Shown here one piece after another: positions 7,650 through 15,221 of a DNA stretch of 64,000 nucleotides. Every line of letters starts with the position of its first letter. Position 1 is the stretch's first letter. The DNA is taken from positions 682,001 to 746,000 of the forward strand of contig NZ_CP195158.1 in NCBI RefSeq assembly GCF_051200825.1, read 5' to 3'. The DNA comes from Formosa sp030427735 (GTDB lineage Bacteria; Bacteroidota; Bacteroidia; Flavobacteriales; Flavobacteriaceae). Position numbers and translations under genes: made by a program. Under the pieces are notes generated by a model that was not told the DNA's origin, ran no database searches, and saw nothing but the letters and a program-made list of their open reading frames with translations.

Positions 7650-7826
7650 TTAAATTCTATCCGTTTGAAAATCTGAAAGTTCGCCATTAAAAAAAATGAC
7701 TTTCAACTCTATTGGGTTGCAGCATACCTCGCAATCTTCAATATAAATTTGTTTGGTTTGACTAGAATCCAATAGCATAGAGATGCTTTCTAAACAATAA
7801 GGGCATGTAAAAAAATGTTCTAACAT
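7650..7826 (-). CDS. CPxCG-motif cysteine-rich mini-protein (58 aa)
   Basis: A short frame from the ATG at 7826 encodes 58 aa with paired metal ligands: 'TCPYC' (Cys8, Cys11) near the start and 'DCEVCC' (Cys32, Cys35, Cys36) in the middle, followed by 'NPIELKV' and an acidic tail. This matches the widespread CPXCG-motif cysteine-rich family of zinc-ribbon mini-proteins, whose function is unknown. The stop is at 7650-7652. The start codon lies inside an inverted repeat (7799-7832). Confidence 0.85.
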   Translation of the reverse strand: MLEHFFTCPYCLESISMLLDSSQTKQIYIEDCEVCCNPIELKVIFFNGELSDFQTDRI

Positions 7827-7832
7827 GCCCTT
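7799..7832 (-). promoter_or_regulatory. Inverted repeat enclosing the start codon of the CPxCG gene
   Basis: AAGGGCATG (7799-7807) and CATGCCCTT (7824-7832) are exact complements separated by 16 nt. On the minus-strand mRNA the ATG of the cysteine-rich gene is paired in this 9-bp stem. It may restrict translation, or act as a weak terminator for the upstream LRR gene, which ends at 7857. Confidence 0.5.
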
Positions 7833-7856
7833 AATTTATAAAAAATATATAGTATT

Positions 7857-8669
7857 TTAATTGTTATCTGTAATAACCGTGCCTGTTTCCAAATCCAGAT
7901 AATGTCTTGGCATTTTATTGGTGAAGTTTTTGTATTCTTTGGTGAACTTATTGTCTTTAAGCATTAACACTTTAAGTTTAGAAAGTTTCTCTAAAGAATT
8001 TGGTAGGTAGCCTGTAAATTTATTGTTACTAATTACTAATTCTTCCAATTTAGAAAGTTCAGCAATTTCTACAGGTAGTTCGCCTTCAAAATTATTATCT
8101 TCTAGGCTTAAATGCTCTAAGTTTTCTAATTGGCATAAATGATCTGGAAATTGTCCAGAAAAGTTGTTTCTTCCTAATTGTAGGATTTCCAATTTGCTTA
8201 AGTTTTTAAAAGTAGAAGGGATGTTGCCTGTAAAGCGGTTGTGGTACAGGCTTAAAAATTCTAATTGCTCTAAATTGCCAATTTCTACAGGTAAAAAACC
8301 AACAAATTGGTTCATGAATAATTCTAAAGTAACAAGGTCTCTTAATTCGCCAATAGATCTAGGAATATGCCCGCCTAATTTGTTTGCGGCTAGGTTTAAG
8401 GATTTTAAATACATCAAATCGCTTATGCTAGAAGTTAACTCGCCTTTAAGGTTATTACTAGGTAAATTTAAGGCCACGACATGATCGTCTTGTATGGTAA
8501 CACCAAACCAAGTTTCTACAGGCGCATTTAAATTCCAAGGGTTGTGCCAGTGTTCACCATCGGTAGCATAATATAAATTAACTAAAGCTTTCTTTTCTTC
8601 GAAAGGGATGCTTGCAAAAGCATATAGGGTCGAAAATAATAAGAGGGTTGTTAGTTTAAGTGTTTTCAT
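7857..8669 (-). CDS. Secreted leucine-rich-repeat protein
   Basis: From the ATG at 8669 the protein has 270 aa with a clean signal peptide ('MKTLKLTTLLLFSTLYAFA'). The first in-frame ATG at 8702 would spoil it. An N-terminal cap ('ALVNLYYATDGEHWHNPWN', like plant-type LRRNT) is followed by about eight LRRs of the form L..L.L..N.f.G.iP..i..L. The family resembles plant-type and secreted bacterial LRR proteins, thought to bind proteins or glycans outside the cell. There is no catalytic domain and no membrane anchor. The gene stands alone with its own leader. Confidence 0.85.
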   Translation of the reverse strand: MKTLKLTTLLLFSTLYAFASIPFEEKKALVNLYYATDGEHWHNPWNLNAPVETWFGVTIQDDHVVALNLPSNNLKGELTSSISDLMYLKSLNLAANKLGGHIPRSIGELRDLVTLELFMNQFVGFLPVEIGNLEQLEFLSLYHNRFTGNIPSTFKNLSKLEILQLGRNNFSGQFPDHLCQLENLEHLSLEDNNFEGELPVEIAELSKLEELVISNNKFTGYLPNSLEKLSKLKVLMLKDNKFTKEYKNFTNKMPRHYLDLETGTVITDNN

Positions 8670-8762
8670 AATAGAATTAGATTTGAGGATAACGTACTTC
8701 AATATTAGTGAAATATTAGGTGAAACTCAAATTTATTCGATGAAAAGCACTTTGTTTAAGAA

Positions 8763-10673
8763 TTAACCTTCCAATTCTTCAATGTCTAGTTGCACATTTT
8801 CCCAATCGCCCATTAAGGTTGATAAGGTATTCTTCTTCGTATTATAGTGTTCAAAAAAATCGGGTTTTGCAGCAAGCTCGTCGTAATTTTGCTCTAAATC
8901 GCTATCTAATTGTTTAATTTCTTTTTCGAGTTGGTTAATTTGCGATTCTATTTTGCTTAATTTATTGTTTAATGATTTTAACCGTTTTTGGTCTTCGTAA
9001 GAGGTTGTTTTCTTTTCCTTAGTTTCTGTTTTAACAACATCGCGTTTTTCTACCTCTCTTAAATTTTCAACATTACGTTGTTCTAAGTAAAAATCGATAT
9101 CTCCTAAATATTCTTTTATTTTATGATCTTTAAACTCGATAACTTTATCGGTTAAATTTTGAAGGAAATCACGGTCGTGAGACACTAATAGTAAGGTGCC
9201 TTCAAATCGTTTTAATGCTTCTTTGAGTACGTTTTTAGATTTTATGTCTAAATGGTTAGTAGGCTCATCCATAACCAAAACATTAAAAGGTTGAAGCATC
9301 AATTTTGCCAGAGCTAGTCGGTTTCTTTCTCCTCCAGAAAGTACTCTTACGTATTTATCGACTTCTTCGCCTCGAAATAAAAACGATCCTAAAATATCAC
9401 GAACTTTACTGCGGTTGGTTTCGTTTGCGGCATCTATCATCGTGTCTAAAACCGTTTTGTTGCCATCTAGATATTCGGCTTGGTTTTGAGCAAAATAGCC
9501 AATTTGCACATTGTGCCCTAGTTTTAAATGGCCTTGATGTTTAATTTCGCCAACAATAATTTTTGCTAGGGTAGATTTTCCTTGTCCGTTTTGGCCAACA
9601 AAAGCCGTTTTACTATCTCTTTCTATATGTAGACTTATGTCTTGAAGTACCTTTTTATCGGCATACGATTTTACAATATTTTCGGCTTCTACGACTACTT
9701 TTCCTGGAGTTACAGACACGGGGAAGTTTAGTGTCATTACACTATTGTCGTCTTCATCGACTTCAATGCGATCTATTTTATCCAGCTTTTTTATAAGCGA
9801 TTGCGCCATAGTGGCTTTTGAAGCTTTGGCTCTAAATTTTTCAATTAGCTTTTCGGTTTGCTCTATTTGTTTTTGCTGATTTTTTTGAGATGCCAATTGT
9901 TGTTCTCTAATTTCTTGTCGTAGAATTAAAAATTTAGAGTAGGGTTTAGGATAGTCGTAAATACGCCCTAAAGATATTTCTATAGTTCTGTTGGTAACAT
10001 TGTCTAAAAACATTTTATCGTGCGATACAATGGCTACGGCGCCTGAGTAATTTTTAAGAAACCCTTCCAACCAAATTATAGACTCAATATCTAGGTGGTT
10101 TGTGGGCTCATCCAGTAACAAAATGTCGTTGTCTTGAAGCAAGAGTTTAGCTAGTTCGATACGCATACGCCAACCGCCAGAAAAGGTGTCGGTTAATTTT
10201 TCAAAATCGTCACGTTTAAAACCTAGACCTTGCAAAATACGCTCTGTATTACCTTGGTAATTATATCCTCCAATAATTTCGTATTGATGTTGAACATCGT
10301 TTAGATCTACCATAAGCTGATGGTAAGATTCGCTTTCGTAATCGGTACGCTCTGCTAGTTGTTCATTAATATGTTCCATTTGGGCTTCTAAGGCTTTAAT
10401 GTCTGTAAAAGCCTGATAGGCTTCTTCCAGAACGGTACGGCCTAGTACAAAATCGATATCCTGTCTTAGAAAACCTATTTTTAAATCTTTATCTGCTGAA
10501 ATCTGACCAGAATCTGGTTGAAGATCTTTAGATAGTATTTTGAGCATGGTAGATTTTCCTGCACCATTTTTACCAATTAAGCCTACTCGGTCGCCTTGGC
10601 CAAGCTTAAAGGTAATGTCTTCGAATAAAAATTCGCCTTGAAACGAAATGGATAAGTTATGTATGTTAAGCAT
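8763..10673 (-). CDS. ABC-F family ATPase (translation factor type)
   Basis: A 636-aa protein with two ABC nucleotide-binding domains in one chain and no membrane segments. Walker A motifs are 'GLIGKNGAGKST' (about residue 37) and 'AFVGQNGQGKST'. Signatures are 'FSGGWRMR' and 'LSGGERNR', and Walker B motifs are 'LLLDEPTNHLD' and 'VLVMDEPTNHLD'. A linker with a charged helix lies between the domains, and a C-terminal coiled coil (about residues 560-630) resembles Uup/YdiF subfamilies. ABC-F proteins act on the ribosome (tRNA exit site) or in DNA metabolism (Uup). The exact subfamily is not decided here. Confidence 0.92.
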   Translation of the reverse strand: MLNIHNLSISFQGEFLFEDITFKLGQGDRVGLIGKNGAGKSTMLKILSKDLQPDSGQISADKDLKIGFLRQDIDFVLGRTVLEEAYQAFTDIKALEAQMEHINEQLAERTDYESESYHQLMVDLNDVQHQYEIIGGYNYQGNTERILQGLGFKRDDFEKLTDTFSGGWRMRIELAKLLLQDNDILLLDEPTNHLDIESIIWLEGFLKNYSGAVAIVSHDKMFLDNVTNRTIEISLGRIYDYPKPYSKFLILRQEIREQQLASQKNQQKQIEQTEKLIEKFRAKASKATMAQSLIKKLDKIDRIEVDEDDNSVMTLNFPVSVTPGKVVVEAENIVKSYADKKVLQDISLHIERDSKTAFVGQNGQGKSTLAKIIVGEIKHQGHLKLGHNVQIGYFAQNQAEYLDGNKTVLDTMIDAANETNRSKVRDILGSFLFRGEEVDKYVRVLSGGERNRLALAKLMLQPFNVLVMDEPTNHLDIKSKNVLKEALKRFEGTLLLVSHDRDFLQNLTDKVIEFKDHKIKEYLGDIDFYLEQRNVENLREVEKRDVVKTETKEKKTTSYEDQKRLKSLNNKLSKIESQINQLEKEIKQLDSDLEQNYDELAAKPDFFEHYNTKKNTLSTLMGDWENVQLDIEELEG

Positions 10674-10759
10674 AGTTTTGTTACGAATGTTACCAAACTT
10701 TAGCTTTTTAAATCTTAAGTTTGTATTTTAAAATAAGCAGCAAAAATACATTAAATAAA

Positions 10760-11149
10760 ATGTTTAAAAAAGGATCGAAACTATATAGTATTTTTACAGG
10801 CGCTTGCCCAAAATGCCATCAAGAATCTATGTACATAAATAAAAACCCATATGTGCTTTCCGATACGTTAAAGATACACGAAACCTGTTCGCATTGCCAT
10901 ACAAAATACAGAATAGAACCGTCTTTTTTTTACGGTGCTATGTATGTAAGTTATGCTGTTGGTGTTGCTTTTGCTGTAGCTGCTTTTATTATTAGTTTTT
11001 TCTTTTTTGGAGCAGGTTTAATGACCTGTTTTATAGCTATTGTAGGTACTTTAATTGTGTTTATGCCTATAATTATGCGTTGGTCTAGAAATATTTGGAT
11101 CAACTTTTTTATGTCTTATAATCCAGAATTAGCGAAAAAAAAGCATTAA
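10760..11149 (+). CDS. DUF983 family membrane protein
   Basis: Starting at the ATG at 10760 (129 aa), the protein has a short cytoplasmic zinc-binding-like segment with two CxxC pairs ('CPKCH' and 'CSHCH') and then two hydrophobic helices ('AVGVAFAVAAFIISFFFFGAG' region and 'FIAIVGTLIVFMPIIM'). This is the layout of DUF983 proteins, which are small and often near cytochrome-oxidase or envelope genes. Function is unknown. An upstream in-frame ATG (10721) would add 13 residues without helpful features. It overlaps the convergent oxidoreductase gene by 4 bp at the 3' end. Confidence 0.85.
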   Translation: MFKKGSKLYSIFTGACPKCHQESMYINKNPYVLSDTLKIHETCSHCHTKYRIEPSFFYGAMYVSYAVGVAFAVAAFIISFFFFGAGLMTCFIAIVGTLIVFMPIIMRWSRNIWINFFMSYNPELAKKKH

Positions 11150-12198
11150 TTTTCTGTTTTAAACCTGTGGCAATCTATTTCTGGATCTAATGCGGTGTTG
11201 CTCGTAATGTGTTTATAAAGTTGTTGAGCAACGTAAGGTGCAATCACGACTCCTCTTGTTCCTAATCCGTTTAAAACAAACATGTTTTTTTGTGCGCTAT
11301 GTTCGCCTACTAAAGGTCTGCGGTCTTTTACTGTGGGACGGATGCCTGCAACTTGATCGATAACTTTAAACTCGCAGTTAATAAAAGTTTTTAATTTCGA
11401 AACGAGTTCTTCTTTGCCTTTTTCGGTGGGATTATTGGTTTTGTCTGTCCATTCGTAAGTCGCGCCAACGCGATATAAATGATTGCCCAACGGAATTAAA
11501 AATGCACTAGATTTTAATATAAAATCGATATTTAATTCGGGGGCTTCAATAGTAATAAGTTCACCTTTTGTACCATTCAAAGGTAAGTTGTTGAAATATG
11601 GGTTGTGTTTTAATCCAAAACCTTCAGCAAAGACAATGTGTTTGGCTGAAATGTTTTTGTAGACAAAGCCGTTTTCTGTACAGTTTAACTGTTCGTAGTC
11701 GAACTTAGAGTTTACAAATTCATCGTTTGTCAATAAATAGTTTTTATAGCTGTCAATTAAGGCTTGTGTGTCTATTCTGCCAGTTTGTAAAACTTCTCCA
11801 AAGCCATAATCTGCTTTAATGGCTGGATTGGTGTTTTTTACGATTTTTGTAGAAATGAAATTACCAACATTAGGTTTGTCGGCTGCTGCAAACCAATTGT
11901 TTTGCTCTTCGGTAGATGTAAAGCGTCTTAAAACCGGTGTTTTATAATCGAGTTGCACCTTTAGTTTTTGTTCTAACTTTTTATAAAAAGGTAAGGCTAA
12001 ATCTAGTTGCTCTTTACTTTTCCAAACCGATGTAAAGCGTTTTAAAACTACCGGATTGTATAAGCCTCCAGCTACGGTTGAGGATTGTTGCGAGTTGTCA
12101 TCGAACACGATAACCGATTGTTGGTTAAATTTTAACTGTTCTATAAAGGCGATACTGGCTAAACCACAACCTACTACTATAAAATCGACTGAATTCAT
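11146..12198 (-). CDS. FAD-dependent oxidoreductase, DAO family
   Basis: A 350-aa protein with an N-terminal Rossmann FAD-binding motif 'FIVVGCGLASIAFIEQL' (GxGxxS variant) and a C-terminal FAD-contacting 'VLNGLGTRGVVIAPY'. It resembles glycine/D-amino-acid oxidases (DadA, ThiO, MnmC C-terminal domain). The middle segment has the usual DAO substrate domain 'GTKGELITIEAP' and 'VGATYEWTDK'. The substrate cannot be named. It is monocistronic, converging with the DUF983 gene. Confidence 0.88.
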   Translation of the reverse strand: MNSVDFIVVGCGLASIAFIEQLKFNQQSVIVFDDNSQQSSTVAGGLYNPVVLKRFTSVWKSKEQLDLALPFYKKLEQKLKVQLDYKTPVLRRFTSTEEQNNWFAAADKPNVGNFISTKIVKNTNPAIKADYGFGEVLQTGRIDTQALIDSYKNYLLTNDEFVNSKFDYEQLNCTENGFVYKNISAKHIVFAEGFGLKHNPYFNNLPLNGTKGELITIEAPELNIDFILKSSAFLIPLGNHLYRVGATYEWTDKTNNPTEKGKEELVSKLKTFINCEFKVIDQVAGIRPTVKDRRPLVGEHSAQKNMFVLNGLGTRGVVIAPYVAQQLYKHITSNTALDPEIDCHRFKTEN

Positions 12199-12234
12199 AC
12201 TGCGAAGATATAATTTGGATATTAAAAAACGATA

Positions 12235-12263
12235 TAAAAAAAGCCATCTAAGAAGATGGCTTT
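12235..12263 (-). terminator. Intrinsic terminator
   Basis: On the minus strand AAAGCCATCT-TCTT-AGATGGCTTT forms a 10-bp stem followed by T residues. It ends the transcript of the coiled-coil and Nif3-like genes (stop at 12284). Confidence 0.85.
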
Positions 12264-12283
12264 AACGGTATATTTTTAGGAGC

Positions 12284-13063
12284 TTAAAACTTAGCAAAAA
12301 GTTTTTCCATTTTTTCTTTTTGTTCGTTAGCTAAAGCTTCGTCTACTAAAATTCTTCCACTGTGCTCATCGGTAATAATTTTTTTACGAGAAGCAATTTC
12401 CATCTGAATTTGTGGTGGAATAGTGAAAAACGAACCTCCAGAAGCACCTCTTTCAATTGGCACAACCGCTAATCCGTTTTTAACGTTACTGCGTATTCTT
12501 GTGTAAGCCGTAACTAAGCGTTCTTCGATAAGGCTCTTGTACTCTTCAGACTTTTTAATTAAAGCCAATTCTTCTTTTTCAGTTTCGGCTAAGATAGCGT
12601 CTAATTCGCCTTTTTTGTGTTTAAGGTGGGTTTGACGCTCTTTAGAACGCTCTTTAGTTTGAGCGATAACTTCTTTCTTTTGCTCGATTTGAACTTTGAA
12701 TTCTTTAATGTGCTTTTCAGCCAATTGAATTTCTAAATCCTGAAATTCTATTTCTTTGGTAAGTGAATTGTATTCTCTGTTATTTCTAACATTTTTTTGT
12801 TGTTCGCTGTATTTTTTAATTAAAGATTTAGCTTCTTCAATTAAATTCTTTTTAGCTTTTATTTCTTCGTCTAAAGTGTCTAAACTAGCGTCTAGTTTCT
12901 CAAGTCTTGTTTGTAGTCCAGCAACTTCATCTTCTAAATCACGAACCTCTAAAGGTAGTTCTCCGCGAACGTTTCTAATTTCATCGATTCTAGAATCAAT
13001 AAGTTGTAGATCGTATAAAGCTCTTAAACGTTCTTCTACAGTTACTTCTTTACTTTTTGCCAT
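12284..13063 (-). CDS. Coiled-coil protein of the C4 zinc-ribbon (DUF164) family, zinc ligands lost
   Basis: A 259-aa protein. Residues about 10-185 form a long antiparallel coiled coil ('YDLQLIDSRIDEIRNVRGEL' through 'YKSLIEERLVTAYTRIR'), as in the CT398/DUF164 family. In that family a C-terminal C4 zinc ribbon follows. Here the region 'NGLAVVPIERGASGGSFFTI...KKIITDEHSGRILVDEAL' keeps the GRIL core but has no cysteine at all. Reported members have been linked to flagellar or secretion proteins and to trans-acting roles, but function is unclear. It is followed by a terminator and transcribed with the Nif3-like gene (3-bp gap). Confidence 0.85.
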   Translation of the reverse strand: MAKSKEVTVEERLRALYDLQLIDSRIDEIRNVRGELPLEVRDLEDEVAGLQTRLEKLDASLDTLDEEIKAKKNLIEEAKSLIKKYSEQQKNVRNNREYNSLTKEIEFQDLEIQLAEKHIKEFKVQIEQKKEVIAQTKERSKERQTHLKHKKGELDAILAETEKEELALIKKSEEYKSLIEERLVTAYTRIRSNVKNGLAVVPIERGASGGSFFTIPPQIQMEIASRKKIITDEHSGRILVDEALANEQKEKMEKLFAKF

Positions 13064-13066
13064 ACT

Positions 13067-14161
13067 TTAAAAATACTTAACGGGGTTTGTATCGGTCTTT
13101 GATAAAACGATTGCAAAATTAGTAATTTTTTTTGTAAGATGTGCTACTAAACCGTTTTTTGTAAACTGTTCACTTTCAAAATGTCCGATATCTGCTAAAA
13201 TTATTTGGTTTTCGGCGCTAAAAAAGTCGTGATATTTTAAATCGGCCGTTATAAACGCATCAGCGCCAGCTTGTTTGGCGTTGTTTATAGCGAAGCTTCC
13301 AGAGCCTCCCAAAACGGCAATCTTTTTAATGGGTTTGCCTAAAAATGCACTGTGCCGAATGCAAGCCGTATTCATTTTTTCTTTTAAATATTGAAGAAAT
13401 TCGGTTTCGGGCATGGGGGCTTCCAATTCACCTACCATACCAATGCCGATATGCTGATTGTGGTTTTCTAGGGTAACAATTTCGTAAGCGACTTCTTCGT
13501 AAGAATGCGTGGTAAATAAAGCTTTTAATATTTTAGATTGCAAATGCTTAGCGAAAGTGACTGTAATTTTGGTCTCGGCTTCGTAATGCGTTTCTCCTTT
13601 ATTGCCTTTTGTAGGATTGGAAGTGCTGTTTCCGTTAAACGTACCTGTGCCATCGACATTAAAACTGCAATGCGAATAGTTGCCTATTTGCCCAGCACCT
13701 GCTTTAAATAATGCTGTCCTTAGTGTATCAGCTTCGGCTTGTGGCGCATAAGTCGTTAGTTTTTTTATGGTGTTGGATTGCGGAATTAAAATGCTTTTAT
13801 TCTTTAGTTGTAACTGGTTGCATATAATATCATTTACGCCTTCAATGTGGTTGTCTAAAGCGGTGTGTATGGCATAAATAGCAATGTTGTGCTTTATGGC
13901 TTTTAAAACGACACGCTCTACATATGTTTTTCCAGTGATTTTTTTTAAACCTTTAAAAACTATGGGGTGGAAACTAACAATAAGATTACAATGGTTTTCA
14001 ATAGCTTCGTCTACAACAGATTCTAAAGTGTCTAAAGTTACTAAAACGCCTGTAAGGTTTTGTTTGGCATCGCCAACAAGAAGCCCTACATTATCGAAAT
14101 CTTCGGCGTAATTTAAAGGTGCAAAATCTTCAAGATGATTTATAACGTCTTGAATAATCAT
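13067..14161 (-). CDS. Nif3-like dinuclear metal-centre protein
   Basis: A 364-aa protein of the NIF3/YbgI/DUF34 family: 'DNVGLLVGD' near residue 25, the metal ligand 'LIVSFHPIVFKGLKKITG', and C-terminal 'VLGGSGSFAI' and 'LADIGHFESEQF' with the second set of metal-binding His/Glu. The central 120 residues are the PII-like insertion found in longer members. The family is universal; GTP cyclohydrolase-like and metal-homeostasis functions have been proposed, but none is settled. It forms a two-gene operon with the coiled-coil partner, a pairing common in Bacteroidetes. Confidence 0.93.
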   Translation of the reverse strand: MIIQDVINHLEDFAPLNYAEDFDNVGLLVGDAKQNLTGVLVTLDTLESVVDEAIENHCNLIVSFHPIVFKGLKKITGKTYVERVVLKAIKHNIAIYAIHTALDNHIEGVNDIICNQLQLKNKSILIPQSNTIKKLTTYAPQAEADTLRTALFKAGAGQIGNYSHCSFNVDGTGTFNGNSTSNPTKGNKGETHYEAETKITVTFAKHLQSKILKALFTTHSYEEVAYEIVTLENHNQHIGIGMVGELEAPMPETEFLQYLKEKMNTACIRHSAFLGKPIKKIAVLGGSGSFAINNAKQAGADAFITADLKYHDFFSAENQIILADIGHFESEQFTKNGLVAHLTKKITNFAIVLSKTDTNPVKYF

Positions 14162-14213
14162 AATATTTAGGTATTAGGTTTAAAACAAAGATAAAATATT
14201 TACTTTCGTTCTT

Positions 14214-15221
14214 ATGAAATTATTGCGTTACATATTTTTTCCGATTGTGCCAATTTACTATGCTATAACGTGGTTGCGAAATAAAGGCTTCGATTTGGGT
14301 GTATTATCATCGAAATCGTATAATTTCCCTGTGATTTGTGTGGGGAATTTGAGTGTTGGCGGAACAGGAAAAACACCAATGATAGAGTATTTAATTCGGT
14401 TATTAAAACACGATTATAAAGTTGCAACTTTAAGTCGTGGCTATAAGCGTAAAAGTGATGGTTTTCAGTTAGGGAATGCCCAGGCTAATGCCGATGTTTT
14501 AGGAGATGAACCCTTTCAGTTTTACTCGAAATTTAAAGATGATATTACGGTTGCTGTTGATGCCAATAGGCAAGAGGGTATTGCTAAGCTTTGTGAATTA
14601 AATCCGCAACCCGAGGTAATTCTTTTAGATGATGCCTATCAGCACAGAAAAGTACAGGCCGGATTTAATATTTTGCTTACAACGTATTCCGATTTATATC
14701 CTAACGATTTTATGCTACCAACGGGAAATTTAAGAGAACCTAAATCTGGCGCAAACAGAGCGCAACTTATAGTGGTTACCAAATGCCCTGAGGGTATTAG
14801 CGAAAGTGAAAAACTACACATTGTTAATGCTATAAACCCTAAACTACATCAGCAGGTATTTTTTAGTTGGGTTAGTTATGCAAAACAGGTTGTTTCTAAA
14901 CAAAATACATTGCTTTTGGAGCAATTGCCTGAGTTTACCTTAATTACTGGGATTGCAAACCCTAAACCGCTGTTTCAGTTTTTAATTGAAAAGGATTTAC
15001 GGTTTAAGCATCTCAATTTTAAAGATCATCATCACTTTACATCTGAAGAATTGCAACAGTTTGAGAGCTTGGATTTAATTGTAACCACCGAAAAAGATTA
15101 TATGCGTTTAATGCAATATCCGCAATTAGCATCTAAATTGTATTATTTAAGTATCGAGGCTGTTATAGATCGTTCTTCTGTGTTTAATGCTGCTGTACAA
15201 AATTTTGTAGCACAGTATTAA
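14214..15221 (+). CDS. lpxK: Tetraacyldisaccharide 4'-kinase
   Basis: A 335-aa inner-membrane-associated kinase that adds the 4'-phosphate to the lipid A precursor. The N-terminal hydrophobic segment ('YIFFPIVPIYYAITWLRN') is followed by the P-loop 'VGNLSVGGTGKTPMIEYL', the conserved 'LSRGYKRKSDGF', 'GDEPFQF' and 'VILLDDAYQHRKVQ' motifs, and C-terminal 'IVTTEKDYMRL'. The length matches the family. It is divergent from the Nif3-like gene and overlaps the following minus-strand kinase gene by 4 bp at its 3' end. Confidence 0.95.
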   Translation: MKLLRYIFFPIVPIYYAITWLRNKGFDLGVLSSKSYNFPVICVGNLSVGGTGKTPMIEYLIRLLKHDYKVATLSRGYKRKSDGFQLGNAQANADVLGDEPFQFYSKFKDDITVAVDANRQEGIAKLCELNPQPEVILLDDAYQHRKVQAGFNILLTTYSDLYPNDFMLPTGNLREPKSGANRAQLIVVTKCPEGISESEKLHIVNAINPKLHQQVFFSWVSYAKQVVSKQNTLLLEQLPEFTLITGIANPKPLFQFLIEKDLRFKHLNFKDHHHFTSEELQQFESLDLIVTTEKDYMRLMQYPQLASKLYYLSIEAVIDRSSVFNAAVQNFVAQY

